Source: Spirulina major PCC 6313 (GTDB taxonomy: Bacteria > Cyanobacteriota > Cyanobacteriia > Cyanobacteriales > Spirulinaceae). From it: DNA of 64,000 nt. Position numbers and translations under genes: made by a program. The stretch is from contig NZ_KV878783.1 of assembly GCF_001890765.1 (NCBI RefSeq), forward strand, positions 2,565,840-2,629,839, read 5' to 3'. Shown piece by piece: positions 1-8,400 of the stretch (position 1 is the stretch's first letter; the number at the start of each line of letters is the position of its first letter). A model generated the notes under the pieces. That model was not told where the DNA came from. It saw only the letters and a program-made list of their open reading frames with translations, and made no database searches.

Positions 1-749
1 TTGGGAACAAAGTCTATCAATATTGGCACTCTCGTCCCATTGAGGGCAAGGTCAAGACCGTGACGATTAAACGAACTCCCTTGGGAGAACTGTTCATGAT
101 TGTCACGGTAGATACCCTGTCAGAACCCCAAGTCAAAACCGAGACAGGTAACATTGCTGGTTTTGATTTTGGACTTAAGACGTTTCTGACCTGTTCTGAG
201 GGATTCAAGATTGATGCCCCCTTGTTCTTCAAGCAGTCACTTAACTCGGTTCGCAAAGCGAGTCGAGAGTTGTCCCGTAAGCAAAAGGGTTCAGCCCATC
301 GGGAACGTGCCCGATTGAACTTAGCCCGCAAGCATGAAGATATTGCCCATCGACGGCGGGACTGGTTTTGGAAGTTAGCCCATCAACTGACGAATCAGTT
401 TGATATGCTGTGTTTTGAAACCTTAAACCTCAAGGCGATGCAGCGGCTCTGGGGGCGTAAGGTGAGTGATTTGGCGTTTCGGGAGTTTCTGCAAATCCTG
501 GAGTGGGTGGCGACGAAGAAGGGGAAGCGGGTGGTCTATGTTGAGCGCTGGTTCCCTTCGAGCAAGACCTGTTCAAGTTGTGGTCATATTTTGGAGCATC
601 TGGATTTAGAGACTCGCCATTGGCGGTGTCCCAGTTGCTCGGCAGAGAATGACCGGGATGAGAATGCGGCGATGAATATTAAAGTGGCTGGGGCTTCAGC
701 CATTGGGTTAGGTGATGTCAGACAGGCGTTGCCTGCTATTGCTGTTTGA
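1..749 (+). CDS. tnpB: TnpB, IS200/IS605-family RNA-guided nuclease (5' end outside window)
   Basis: The frame is open from base 3, upstream of the first possible internal start (GTG at 60), so the gene begins outside the window. The three RuvC-type acidic motifs are present in order: GFDFGLK (about 160-180), CFETLNL (about 410-430) and DRDENAAMNI (about 649-680). Between the last two lies a zinc ribbon of two CxxC pairs, TCSSCG and RCPSC. TnpB proteins are guide-RNA-directed DNA nucleases that help IS200/IS605 elements persist. A hairpin right end follows within 10 bp, so the 3' half of the element looks intact. Whether a tnpA partner exists cannot be seen. The nuclease motifs give no sign of decay. 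Confidence 0.93.
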   Translation, partial: GNKVYQYWHSRPIEGKVKTVTIKRTPLGELFMIVTVDTLSEPQVKTETGNIAGFDFGLKTFLTCSEGFKIDAPLFFKQSLNSVRKASRELSRKQKGSAHRERARLNLARKHEDIAHRRRDWFWKLAHQLTNQFDMLCFETLNLKAMQRLWGRKVSDLAFREFLQILEWVATKKGKRVVYVERWFPSSKTCSSCGHILEHLDLETRHWRCPSCSAENDRDENAAMNIKVAGASAIGLGDVRQALPAIAV

Positions 750-757
750 TCCCAGAA

Positions 758-790
758 TCCCCCGTTTTCTAAACGGGGGAGTAAGTCAAC
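758..790 (+). mobile_element. IS200/IS605-type right-end hairpin
   Basis: A perfect 10-bp stem (TCCCCCGTTT / AAACGGGGGA) with a 3-nt TCT loop occupies 758-780, 8 bp after the tnpB stop, followed by GTAAGTCAAC. Subterminal imperfect-palindrome hairpins are the recognition structures of this family. In TnpB loci the end of the ORF plus this right end normally encodes the guide (omega/reRNA) scaffold, so such an RNA is expected here. The exact cleavage site is inferred to lie at or just after base 790. Confidence 0.75.
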
Positions 791-814
791 TGAATCTATT
801 TTGGTCGGGCGAGG

Positions 815-1435
815 TTAGGGCTGGGGTGTGGTGATCAGGGTGACGAGGGTATCGATGAGGCGGGCGGGGTCGAGGGGGATAATTTCAGCGCCGGGGAGGA
901 GGTGTTGGGTGATGATGAAATGCGCGATCGCACCCACGAAAATCCGTGCTGTGGCTTCGGGGTCGGGCACATCTAAATGGGGGCAATGGGTGAAATAGTA
1001 GGTGAGAGAGGCGAGGGCGACGGCGGGTAGTTCCCGGAGGAAGGTTTCGGCGAGTTCGGGGAAACGTTCGGATTCGGCGATCACAGTGCGCATTAGTCCG
1101 AGATATTCGGGGTCATTGGCGGGGACTTGCAGCATCGTGGTGGCCAAGGTGCGCAGGAACGACTGAGGCGGTTCGTTGACCATTTTGGCCACCTGTTCCG
1201 GTTCAAAAATACCCGCAAATTTACTGCGCACCAAGCGTTCAATGATGGCCACAAACAATTGATCTTTGCTTTGAAAATGGTTGTAGACCGTGGCTTTGGA
1301 GACGCTGGCCGCTGTGGCGACGCGATCCATACTGGCGGCCGCATAGCCCCGGTTGAGGAATTCCGCGATCGCTCCATCGAGGATCACATCACGTTTATCA
1401 GTGGAATTGGAAGAGCGACCAGAATCAACAGGCAT
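815..1435 (-). CDS. TetR/AcrR-family transcriptional repressor
   Basis: 206 residues from the ATG at 1435. The frame stays open 32 codons further upstream, but that stretch is AT-rich and contains both operator palindromes, so it is not counted as coding. The N-terminal part has a TetR helix-turn-helix (KRDVILDGAIAEFLNRGY, then MDRVATAASVSKATVYNHF), followed by a helical ligand-binding C-terminal domain of the usual length. It diverges from the devBCA-type exporter genes with two palindromic sites between them. It most likely represses the exporter and itself, releasing when a small molecule binds. The ligand is unknown. Confidence 0.9.
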   Translation of the reverse strand: MPVDSGRSSNSTDKRDVILDGAIAEFLNRGYAAASMDRVATAASVSKATVYNHFQSKDQLFVAIIERLVRSKFAGIFEPEQVAKMVNEPPQSFLRTLATTMLQVPANDPEYLGLMRTVIAESERFPELAETFLRELPAVALASLTYYFTHCPHLDVPDPEATARIFVGAIAHFIITQHLLPGAEIIPLDPARLIDTLVTLITTPQP

Positions 1436-1466
1436 GGGTGGCAGAAATTGAGCTTGACAACTCCAT

Positions 1467-1481
1467 ACTAAACTGTTTAGT
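1467..1481. promoter_or_regulatory. TetR operator 1 (palindrome)
   Basis: ACTAAAC-T-GTTTAGT is a perfect palindrome around one central base. It lies 32 bp before the matching centre of operator 2 and upstream of the TetR start. A TTGACA hexamer at 1454-1459 sits just to its left and could be a -35 element for the exporter promoter, which would put the operator in the promoter spacer. Confidence 0.75.
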
Positions 1482-1496
1482 TTAATAGCAGGAACT

Positions 1497-1515
1497 AAAC
1501 TAAACTGTTTAGTTT
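1497..1515. promoter_or_regulatory. TetR operator 2 (palindrome)
   Basis: AAACTAAAC-T-GTTTAGTTT has perfect 9-bp arms around one base and shares its core with operator 1. Centres at 1474 and 1506 are 32 bp apart, close to three helical turns, so two dimers would bind the same face. It lies 43 bp before the exporter start and is the stronger of the two sites by symmetry. Confidence 0.78.
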
Positions 1516-1558
1516 TAAGATTATTCCTCAATGTTACTCCTGTTGGAGGTTGCCCCCG

Positions 1559-2743
1559 ATGTCTTCGCTCCCCCTCACTCCCCCCACCTCTAAACCCTGG
1601 CGACGCTGGACGGGTTTGGGTTTAGCTGTCCTGGGCTTAACGGCGGGCGGGCTGTATTGGCAACAACAATCGGTGGCGGATGTGCCCGCCGCGTCGCCGA
1701 TTCAGGTGGTGGAACGGGAGACGGTGACGGCGTTGGGGCGTTTAGAACCTCAAGGGGAGGCGATTCAAGTCCAAGCGTCCACCGCGAGCCAAGAGCAACG
1801 GATTGCAGCATTGCGGGTGGGCCTGGGCGATCGCGTCTCGGCGGGGCAGATTATCGCCGTCCTCGATGGGCGCGATCGCCTCGCTGCCGCCGTCGCCGAA
1901 GCCCAAAGCCGGGTCCAGATTGCGATCGCCCAACTCAACCAAGTGCAGGCGGGGGCGAAACCGGGGGCGATCGCGGCTCAACAGGCCACGATCACCCAAA
2001 TCACAGCCGATCGCGCCGCCCAACTCCAAGCCCAGCAGGCCGTTGTGGCGGAACGGGAGGCGGAGTTAGAAAACGCGATCGCAGAATTTCGCCGCTACGA
2101 TTCCCTCTATCAAGATGGGGCCATTTCCGCCCTCGACCATGACCAAAAACAACTGGCCCGCGACACCGCCCAACGCCGCCTCGAAACCGCCCGCGCCGAA
2201 CTAACCCGCCTCCAAACCACCCAAGCCCCCGAACTCCAAGCCGCCACCGCCACCTTGGAGCAACTGGCCGAGGTGCGCACCGTTGATGTGCAGGCAGCCC
2301 AAGCCCAAGTTGCCCAAGCCCAAGCCGCCGTGCAGCAAGCCCAGGCTAATCTTGAGCAGCTTGATGTGCGATCGCCCCGTGACGGCGTGGTGTTGGATGT
2401 CTATACCCAGGGCGGCGAGGTGATTAGCCCCGACGGCATTATTGAACTGGGGCAGACGGCGCAGATGGTGGCGATCGCGGAAATTTATCAAAGCGACATC
2501 CAAGCCATCCGCCCCGGCCAAACTGCCAGGATCACCAGTGCCGCCCTCCGGGAACCCCTCACCGGAACCGTCACCCAAATTGGAGCCAAAGTCCAACAGC
2601 AAGAGGTGGTCAACACTGACCCCAGCAGCAACATCGATGCCCGCGTCATCGAAGTGACGATCCACCTCGACCCCGACGCGAGCGATCGCGCCCGCAGTTT
2701 TACCAACCTTCAAGTAGAAATTGAAATTGCCTTGGGGGATTAA
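1559..2743 (+). CDS. devB: DevB-like membrane-fusion (HlyD-family) subunit of ABC exporter
   Basis: 394 residues. The ATG at 1559 is chosen because GGAGG at 1545-1549 sits nine bases upstream; a TTG at 1550 would overlap that site. One membrane helix near residues 15-35 is followed by a lipoyl-like half motif, a long Ala/Gln/Glu-rich coiled coil (about 85-260), the second half (LDVRSPRDGVV) and a beta-barrel region. This is the adaptor that links an inner-membrane ABC exporter to an outer-membrane channel. In heterocyst formers DevBCA exports glycolipids; homologues elsewhere export other envelope compounds. It is first in a devB-devC-devA set facing a TetR gene, so expression is probably repressor-controlled. 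Confidence 0.88.
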   Translation: MSSLPLTPPTSKPWRRWTGLGLAVLGLTAGGLYWQQQSVADVPAASPIQVVERETVTALGRLEPQGEAIQVQASTASQEQRIAALRVGLGDRVSAGQIIAVLDGRDRLAAAVAEAQSRVQIAIAQLNQVQAGAKPGAIAAQQATITQITADRAAQLQAQQAVVAEREAELENAIAEFRRYDSLYQDGAISALDHDQKQLARDTAQRRLETARAELTRLQTTQAPELQAATATLEQLAEVRTVDVQAAQAQVAQAQAAVQQAQANLEQLDVRSPRDGVVLDVYTQGGEVISPDGIIELGQTAQMVAIAEIYQSDIQAIRPGQTARITSAALREPLTGTVTQIGAKVQQQEVVNTDPSSNIDARVIEVTIHLDPDASDRARSFTNLQVEIEIALGD

Positions 2744-2785
2744 ATGCTAATCCAGATCTGAAATGAGTGAGCCAGAGCCTCACAC

Positions 2786-2931
2786 AACCCCTGACCGGAT
2801 TGATCCCTCTGTAGTGCGAGCGTCTAGCTCGCTCCCCTCGTTCAGACCCAGCATTAGTGAGCCAAGTAGTGAGCAACCCCTGACCGGATTGATCCCTCTG
2901 TAGTGCGAGCTTCTAGCTCGCTCCCCTCGTT
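2786..2931. repeat. 57-bp direct repeat pair carrying REP-like hairpin
   Basis: A 57-bp segment at 2786-2842 recurs at 2875-2931 with one mismatch. Each copy contains GTAGTGCGAGC followed by TCTAGCTCGC, an inverted pair GCGAGC/GCTCGC able to form a hairpin. Relatives of this hairpin occur at 12750, 20626, 20677, 20726 and 51809, so this is a dispersed intergenic repeat family. Confidence 0.85.
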
Positions 2932-3051
2932 CTCGCTCCCCTCGTTCTCGCTCCCCTCGTTCTCGCTCCCCTCGTTCTCGCTCCCCTCGTTCTCGCTCCC
3001 CTCGTTCTCGCTCCCCTCGTTCTCGCTCCCCTCGTTCTCGCTTCCCTGATT
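2917..3051. repeat. 15-bp tandem repeat, eight perfect units plus one degenerate
   Basis: The unit CTCGCTCCCCTCGTT repeats without interruption from 2917 to 3036 (eight perfect copies), then a degenerate ninth copy ends at 3051. It grows out of the end of the second 57-bp repeat, which suggests expansion by slippage from that copy. The array is within the devB-devC gap, 31 bp before the devC start. Its length should vary between strains. Its reverse strand reads as low-complexity Arg/Glu/Gly and is not a gene. Confidence 0.92.
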
Positions 3052-3081
3052 CACTCTCGTTCAAGCCAACCCCGTACCCCC

Positions 3082-4248
3082 ATGCTCAAAACCCTGCGCC
3101 GCCGTACCTGGCTCGGTTGGCTCCAACTCAGCCACGAACCCAGCCGCCTCCTCGTTGCCCTGGCGGGCATTGCCTTCGCGGATGTGTTGATGTTCATGCA
3201 GTTGGGGTTCCAAGCCTCCCTCTTTGACAGCAATACCCGCATTGCCCGCAGCTTTAAGGCCGACGTGATTCTCGTTAGCCCCAAAGCCAAAAATACTCAA
3301 AACCTATCCACCTTCAGCCGCCGTCGTATCTATCAAGCCCTGGATGTGCCCGGTGTGCGTCACGGTATTCCGCTTTATTCGAGCATTCTCACCTGGAAAA
3401 ATCCCCAAACCCGCCAAGATACCTTGATTCAATTGGTGGGATTTGACCCGGATGATCGGGTGTTTGAGTTGCCGGATTTGAATGCCCAGCAAGATAGGTT
3501 GAAACTGCCGGATCATGTGATCTTTGATCGGCGATCGCGGGGTCAATATGGTGAGGTCTTAGCCACCGTAGACAGCGGCCAAATCGTCACCACCGAAGCC
3601 GAAGGGCGCACCCTGACGATCACCGGTCTGTTTAGCTTAGGCGCATCCTTTGGGACAGATGGGATGCTGATGGCCAGCGATCAAACCTTTTTACAAATCT
3701 TTCCCCGGCGCAATGTGGGCAGCATCAGCCTCGGTCTGTTGCAACTCGAACCGGGAGCCGATCCCGATGCGATCGCCGCCCAACTCCGTACCCTGTTGCC
3801 CAGTGATGTCAATGTCCTTACCCAAACCGAATTTATCGCCGCCGAGCAAAACTATTGGCAACGGGAAAGCCCGATCGGGTTTATCTTCACGATGGGGACG
3901 GCGATGGCGTTTATTGTCGGGGTGGTGATTGTCTATCAGGTGTTGTCTACGGATGTGAACGCCCATTTGCAGGAATACGCCACGTTTAAAGCGATGGGCT
4001 ATCGTCATGCCTATTTGTTGGGGGTGATTTTTGAAGAAGCGGTGATTTTGGCGGTGTTGGGGTTTGTGCCGGGGTTTGTGTTGCCGCTGGGGTTGTACCG
4101 GATGGCGGCCAATGCGACGGCACTCCCGATCGCGATGACGGTGCATCGGGCGGTGGTGGTGTTTGGGCTAACCTTGGTGATGTGTTTGATGTCAGGCGCG
4201 ATCGCTACCCGCCGCCTCCAAGCCGCTGATCCCGCCGATATGTTTTAA
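3082..4248 (+). CDS. devC: DevC-like ABC exporter permease
   Basis: 388 residues. The fold is that of a FtsX/MacB-type permease: one membrane helix near residues 20-45 (ALAGIAFADVLMFMQLGF), a large periplasmic domain, then three C-terminal membrane helices (about 270-375). It carries the short conserved start typical of DevC, with an N-terminal stretch of basic residues. It would form the membrane part of the DevBCA exporter with the ATPase encoded 13 bp downstream. The 338-bp repeat-filled gap from devB is unusual for this operon and could reduce or uncouple transcription. Confidence 0.9.
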   Translation: MLKTLRRRTWLGWLQLSHEPSRLLVALAGIAFADVLMFMQLGFQASLFDSNTRIARSFKADVILVSPKAKNTQNLSTFSRRRIYQALDVPGVRHGIPLYSSILTWKNPQTRQDTLIQLVGFDPDDRVFELPDLNAQQDRLKLPDHVIFDRRSRGQYGEVLATVDSGQIVTTEAEGRTLTITGLFSLGASFGTDGMLMASDQTFLQIFPRRNVGSISLGLLQLEPGADPDAIAAQLRTLLPSDVNVLTQTEFIAAEQNYWQRESPIGFIFTMGTAMAFIVGVVIVYQVLSTDVNAHLQEYATFKAMGYRHAYLLGVIFEEAVILAVLGFVPGFVLPLGLYRMAANATALPIAMTVHRAVVVFGLTLVMCLMSGAIATRRLQAADPADMF

Positions 4249-4261
4249 GGATGGATAAATC

Positions 4262-4996
4262 ATGACCCAAACTTTTCAAAATGAACCCGTGATTGCGATC
4301 GCTCACCTCAGCCACTATTTCGGCACGGGCGACCTCCGCAAACAGGTGTTATATGACATCCACCTCACAATCCAAGCCGGGGAAATCGTGATTATGACCG
4401 GCCCCTCTGGTTCCGGCAAAACCACATTGTTAACCCTGATGGGGGCATTGCGATCGGTGCAAGGGGGGAGTTTGAAGTTTCTTGGCACGGAACTCTGTGG
4501 CGCAACCAATCGGCAACAGGTCGATGTGCGTCGCCACATCGGTTATATTTTCCAAGCCCACAACCTCCACGGCAGCCTCACCGCCCTGCAAAATGTGCGC
4601 ATGGGGTTAGAACTACACCCGCAATATTCCATTGCAGAGATGCACGATCGCGCCGCCCATGCCCTTGATACGGTGGGATTAGGCGATCGCATCACCTACT
4701 ACCCCGCTAATCTTTCCGGCGGTCAACGCCAACGAGTGGCGATCGCCCGCGCCCTCGTCAGTCAGCCCAAACTCCTCCTCGCCGACGAACCCACCGCCGC
4801 CCTCGACCGCCAATCCGGCCGCGATGTGGTCACCCTGATGCAACGCCTTGCCAAGGAACAGGGCTGCACCATCCTCCTCGTCACCCACGACAACCGCATC
4901 CTAGACGTGGCCGATCGCATCGTCGAAATGGAAGATGGCCGCCTGATCCGCGCCGATGCCCAAACCAGTGCCGCCGCTGGGGTTAGTGAGTCATAG
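4262..4996 (+). CDS. devA: DevA-like ABC exporter ATP-binding protein
   Basis: 244 residues with a full set of ABC motifs: Walker A GPSGSGKTT (about 46-54), Q-loop IFQAHNL, signature LSGGQRQRVAIARAL (about 152-166), Walker B LLLADEPTAALD and the switch histidine in LLVTHD. It is the energy-coupling subunit of the DevBCA exporter and belongs to the LolD/MacB-like group. It starts 13 bp after devC and is almost certainly cotranscribed with it. A HIP1 copy follows the stop. Confidence 0.93.
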   Translation: MTQTFQNEPVIAIAHLSHYFGTGDLRKQVLYDIHLTIQAGEIVIMTGPSGSGKTTLLTLMGALRSVQGGSLKFLGTELCGATNRQQVDVRRHIGYIFQAHNLHGSLTALQNVRMGLELHPQYSIAEMHDRAAHALDTVGLGDRITYYPANLSGGQRQRVAIARALVSQPKLLLADEPTAALDRQSGRDVVTLMQRLAKEQGCTILLVTHDNRILDVADRIVEMEDGRLIRADAQTSAAAGVSES

Positions 4997-5087
4997 GAGT
5001 GGGTGCGATCGCACCCACTCTAGACCTTTGGCCACTGAGCAACGGTCACGCTTTCGTTTATAAAGAGACTCAGATACTCTCTGAGAA

Positions 5088-6356
5088 ATGCTCATGAGTC
5101 GCCAATATCACGCCCCCTCTCGCGCTGCCGCTCAAAAAAAGGCTCCCCAATTTACAGCCCCTTCTGTCGCTCGCCCCACCGTGCAAAAAAAGAGCGCGGC
5201 GAAATCCCTCCCCCCATGGAATCCAGAAGGGCCCACCGTTGACCCCCTAGCGCGACTCAGCCAAACCCCATCCATCCAAACAAAATTAACCGTCGGGGCT
5301 GCCAACGACAAATACGAACAGGAAGCCGATCGCGTCGCCAAAAACGTCGTGCAACGCATCCATTCTCCCCTCGCTGATCCCAGTACAGAATCCATCCAGC
5401 GAGAAACCCTCGACGAAGAAGAAGACCTCCAAACTAAACCCCTCCTCCAACGCCAAACCGCAGCCGATGGCGGTGACGTTTCCTCAGACTTAGAATCAAG
5501 CATTAAAAAAGCGAAAGGTGGCGGTCAATCTCTCAATACCAACCTGCAAGCCAAGATGGGGGAGGCAATGGGAGCCGATTTTAGCGGTGTGAAAGTGCAT
5601 ACCGATTCCCAATCTGACCAACTCAATCAAGCCGTCCAAGCCAAAGCCTTCACCACCGGCAGTGATGTGTTTTTCCGCAAAGGGGAATACAACCCCGGCA
5701 GCAAAGGCGGTCAGGAATTGATCGCCCATGAATTAACCCATGTGGTGCAGCAAAATGGAGGCGCTGTTCAAACGAAATCAATTCACCATACCGATGCCTC
5801 TAATGAATCAGTGCAGAGACTGAAATGGTCAGAGGTGTATACGGGGTCAACATCAGTGGTTGGCATCAGTGAATCACAAATGCCTGAGGGTGTAGAAGCT
5901 GAAACAGGTGAACAAGAAACGATAGATAGGAATGTTTGGGCCGGTCAAACCAAAAAGGGACGTTCAGGGTTTTTATGGCACAAAGACTCTACCTTGGAAA
6001 TACAATATGATATTAAGTCCATGAAGCAGTATAAAATCATCGATCCAACGGTTGTATTCTTTACTGCTGTCAGGATATCTGCCCTAGAGCCAATCAAAAA
6101 ATTTGGGATAGATCCAAACTTTGGCAATGCGGAAAAACCGGATGGTTCAACACAATACAATGTGAGGGGATTTAATTATTTTGGCAAAGACAAGAAAATC
6201 CCACAAATATACGGCAGTAACTATTTAGAACCCGAACCTTGGAAGATCATTAGTTTCTCATTGCCAGAAGGAACACTGATTGAACGAGATCCTGAAATTC
6301 CCAATGGACTCCGGACAACTCATCATATTCAACCTTCAGAGATTAAGAGTTGGTAG
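5088..6356 (+). CDS. DUF4157 protein, eCIS effector type, with candidate C-terminal toxin domain
   Basis: 422 residues. The N-terminal 60 residues are basic and disordered. A short motif common in this family (IQTKLTVGAANDKYEQEADR) precedes an acidic linker and the DUF4157 domain, about residues 145-225, which contains a zinc-protease signature HELTH at 214-218. The remaining 200 residues are a separate domain, AT-richer in DNA and not recognised; its ISALEPIKKFGIDPNFG segment and alternating strands vaguely resemble toxin ADP-ribosyltransferase folds, which is only a guess. DUF4157 proteins are associated with extracellular contractile injection systems as cargo. The convergent neighbour is an eCIS-type ATPase. 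The start could also be the ATG at 5094. Confidence 0.8.
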   Translation: MLMSRQYHAPSRAAAQKKAPQFTAPSVARPTVQKKSAAKSLPPWNPEGPTVDPLARLSQTPSIQTKLTVGAANDKYEQEADRVAKNVVQRIHSPLADPSTESIQRETLDEEEDLQTKPLLQRQTAADGGDVSSDLESSIKKAKGGGQSLNTNLQAKMGEAMGADFSGVKVHTDSQSDQLNQAVQAKAFTTGSDVFFRKGEYNPGSKGGQELIAHELTHVVQQNGGAVQTKSIHHTDASNESVQRLKWSEVYTGSTSVVGISESQMPEGVEAETGEQETIDRNVWAGQTKKGRSGFLWHKDSTLEIQYDIKSMKQYKIIDPTVVFFTAVRISALEPIKKFGIDPNFGNAEKPDGSTQYNVRGFNYFGKDKKIPQIYGSNYLEPEPWKIISFSLPEGTLIERDPEIPNGLRTTHHIQPSEIKSW

Positions 6357-6384
6357 GCTGATGGAGGTCAGGATGAGCATTTGG

Positions 6385-8373
6385 TCACTTTGTATCTTCC
6401 CAGTCGCGGCGGTCAATGGTGGAGAGCGATCGCCCTTCTTTGAGAAACTCGGTTTGGGTGGCGCTGAGGAGATGTTGCATCGTCACGGGTTCGTTGGCAT
6501 CGGCGGCTAAAAAGGCGGCATTGAGGGCGATCGCTTTAATCACGCCGCCGGTAATGTCCAGTTCTGCCAACACGCCATAATCCAACGCGGCTAAAGGTGT
6601 TTGGGGCGGAAATGCCCGCTGCCAAATGCGTTGCCGTTCGGGCGTTTTGGGATAGGGGAAATTGAGCACGAAACGGAGCCGCCGGAGAAAGGCTTGGTCA
6701 AGGTTGTCTTTTAAGTTGGTGGTGAGGATGGCGAGGCCTTGGTAGGTTTCCATCCGTTGCAGGAGATAGCTCACTTCGATATTGGCGTGGCGATCGTGGC
6801 TATCTTTCACCTGAGTTCGTTTGCCAAACAGGGCATCCGCTTCGTCAAAGAGAAGAATCGCACCGCCCACTTCCGCCGCGTCGAAAATGCGTCGCAAATT
6901 CTTTTCCGTTTCGCCAATAAATTTACTCATCACCGCACTGAGATCAATGCGGAATAGATCCAAGTGCAATTCATTGGCGAGAATTTCGGCGGCGGTGGTT
7001 TTTCCCGTGCCGCTGGCTCCGGCAAAGAGCACGCTTAAACCGAGACCGCGCTGAGTTTTACCGGAAAAGCCCCACTGTTGATAGACCTTGGCTTGTTGGC
7101 GAACATGGGTGGTGATTTGGTGGAGAATGGCGGTTTCCCGTTCGGGCAAGACGAGATCATCCCAGGTGGATTGGACATTAATGCGTTGGGCGAGGGCTTC
7201 GAGTTGGGGGCGGGCTTGGCGGCGGCAGAAGTTCCAGAGGCGATCGCGCGTTTCGGGGGTGCTCGCGGGGGATTCGCTTTGAATGGTGGCGCAGGCGGTG
7301 CGAATCATGGCCGCAGAGAGGCGAAATTGTGAGGCGAGTTGGGCGAGAATGGGGCGCGATGCGTCATCCTCTGGGGGCCACGCCTGCTGCCATAGTTGCA
7401 ACTGCTCGGCATACAGCAAGCCCTCCACTTCAAAGGTAATCACGGCGGGATGGGACAAGCTGAGGCGGGTTTCCGTGCTGACGAGAACGGGCACATTCAC
7501 CGTTTCTAAAAATGCATCGATCAGGGGGGGGCGGGCCCGCTCTGCCGTGACTGGGACGGATTGGGCATCTACGATCAATAAACTGGGGTTGAGGGCGTAC
7601 CACCGCTGCCACCGCAGGATCAGACGCTGGAGATCGGCGCGATCGCTGGGAATTGCATCACTGGGCAGGCGGTAGAGGGAGAGACCGAGGTGCTGGCCGA
7701 CATGGGCAGCGATCGCGGTTTGGATTTTGGTGTATGTGCCGCAAAGTTGAATCAGGGGCGAACTATTTTCACCGTTTCCCAAAACTGCGACGATTTGATT
7801 GAGGATGTGGCGATGGGACGGTTGGAGCGGGTCGGTGGCTGGGTTAGCGAGGGGAGTGCAGACGCTAGAAAGCACGGGATCATGATAGGGCTGATCCATG
7901 AGGTAATGCAGGATCGCTTCGTCAATTTGGAGCCGTGCTCTGGGGATTTCAGGGGTATCGGCATTGTGGAGCAGTTGCCAACGGCGCAGGGGACGATGGT
8001 CTAAGATGGCATCCCAATGGGGGTCGGGGAAGCATTGGCAGGCGAGTTGAAAGGTGAGATAGGGGGTTTCGGGGTTTTGGTGCGCGATCGCCAACTGTTC
8101 CCCAATATCCGGATAGAGGGCCTGGGCGGCACAACAGAGCAAGATCACCCCTTCAAACCGCGATAATCCAAAAACTGCGCCGAGGGTTTGGAGGGTGGGC
8201 GCGGCTGCCATAGCTTGATCTAAGGTCTGGGGATCAAAGGCTTCGGGTGAGGGGGTTTCGAGGTGTTGACGCTGGGCGAGGTAGTGATTGATCAAGGTGC
8301 GCAGGAGCGCGATCGCCTGCATCAACGCCTCAATTGAGGTGAAGGATTTGGACGGCTCGGAGGGATGGGGCAT
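6385..8373 (-). CDS. eCIS-type AAA+ ATPase
   Basis: 662 residues. The first 400 form a helical and winged-helix-like region (FGLSRFEGVILLCCAAQAL, PLRRWQLLH, RLQIDEAILHYLM) typical of the large AAA+ ATPase found in extracellular contractile injection loci. The C-terminal AAA+ domain has Walker A GASGTGKTT (about 447-455), Walker B ILLFDEADALFG (about 505-515) and arginine-finger residues in FLRRLRFVLNFPYP. Its job in those systems is unsettled; chaperoning or loading of effectors is often proposed. It converges on the DUF4157 gene with only 28 bp between stops. No sheath, tube or baseplate genes are nearby. Confidence 0.85.
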   Translation of the reverse strand: MPHPSEPSKSFTSIEALMQAIALLRTLINHYLAQRQHLETPSPEAFDPQTLDQAMAAAPTLQTLGAVFGLSRFEGVILLCCAAQALYPDIGEQLAIAHQNPETPYLTFQLACQCFPDPHWDAILDHRPLRRWQLLHNADTPEIPRARLQIDEAILHYLMDQPYHDPVLSSVCTPLANPATDPLQPSHRHILNQIVAVLGNGENSSPLIQLCGTYTKIQTAIAAHVGQHLGLSLYRLPSDAIPSDRADLQRLILRWQRWYALNPSLLIVDAQSVPVTAERARPPLIDAFLETVNVPVLVSTETRLSLSHPAVITFEVEGLLYAEQLQLWQQAWPPEDDASRPILAQLASQFRLSAAMIRTACATIQSESPASTPETRDRLWNFCRRQARPQLEALAQRINVQSTWDDLVLPERETAILHQITTHVRQQAKVYQQWGFSGKTQRGLGLSVLFAGASGTGKTTAAEILANELHLDLFRIDLSAVMSKFIGETEKNLRRIFDAAEVGGAILLFDEADALFGKRTQVKDSHDRHANIEVSYLLQRMETYQGLAILTTNLKDNLDQAFLRRLRFVLNFPYPKTPERQRIWQRAFPPQTPLAALDYGVLAELDITGGVIKAIALNAAFLAADANEPVTMQHLLSATQTEFLKEGRSLSTIDRRDWEDTK

Positions 8374-8400
8374 CGGTATCTAGCGGCACAACCGGGAGAT

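Noticed and set aside
2917-3051. Possible CRISPR array
   Set aside because: Units are contiguous 15-mers with no spacers.
2780-3064. Minus-strand frames of about 66-94 codons rich in Arg/Glu/Gly
   Set aside because: They are a translation of the 15-bp tandem DNA repeat with no ribosome site and no domain; repeat DNA, not a gene.
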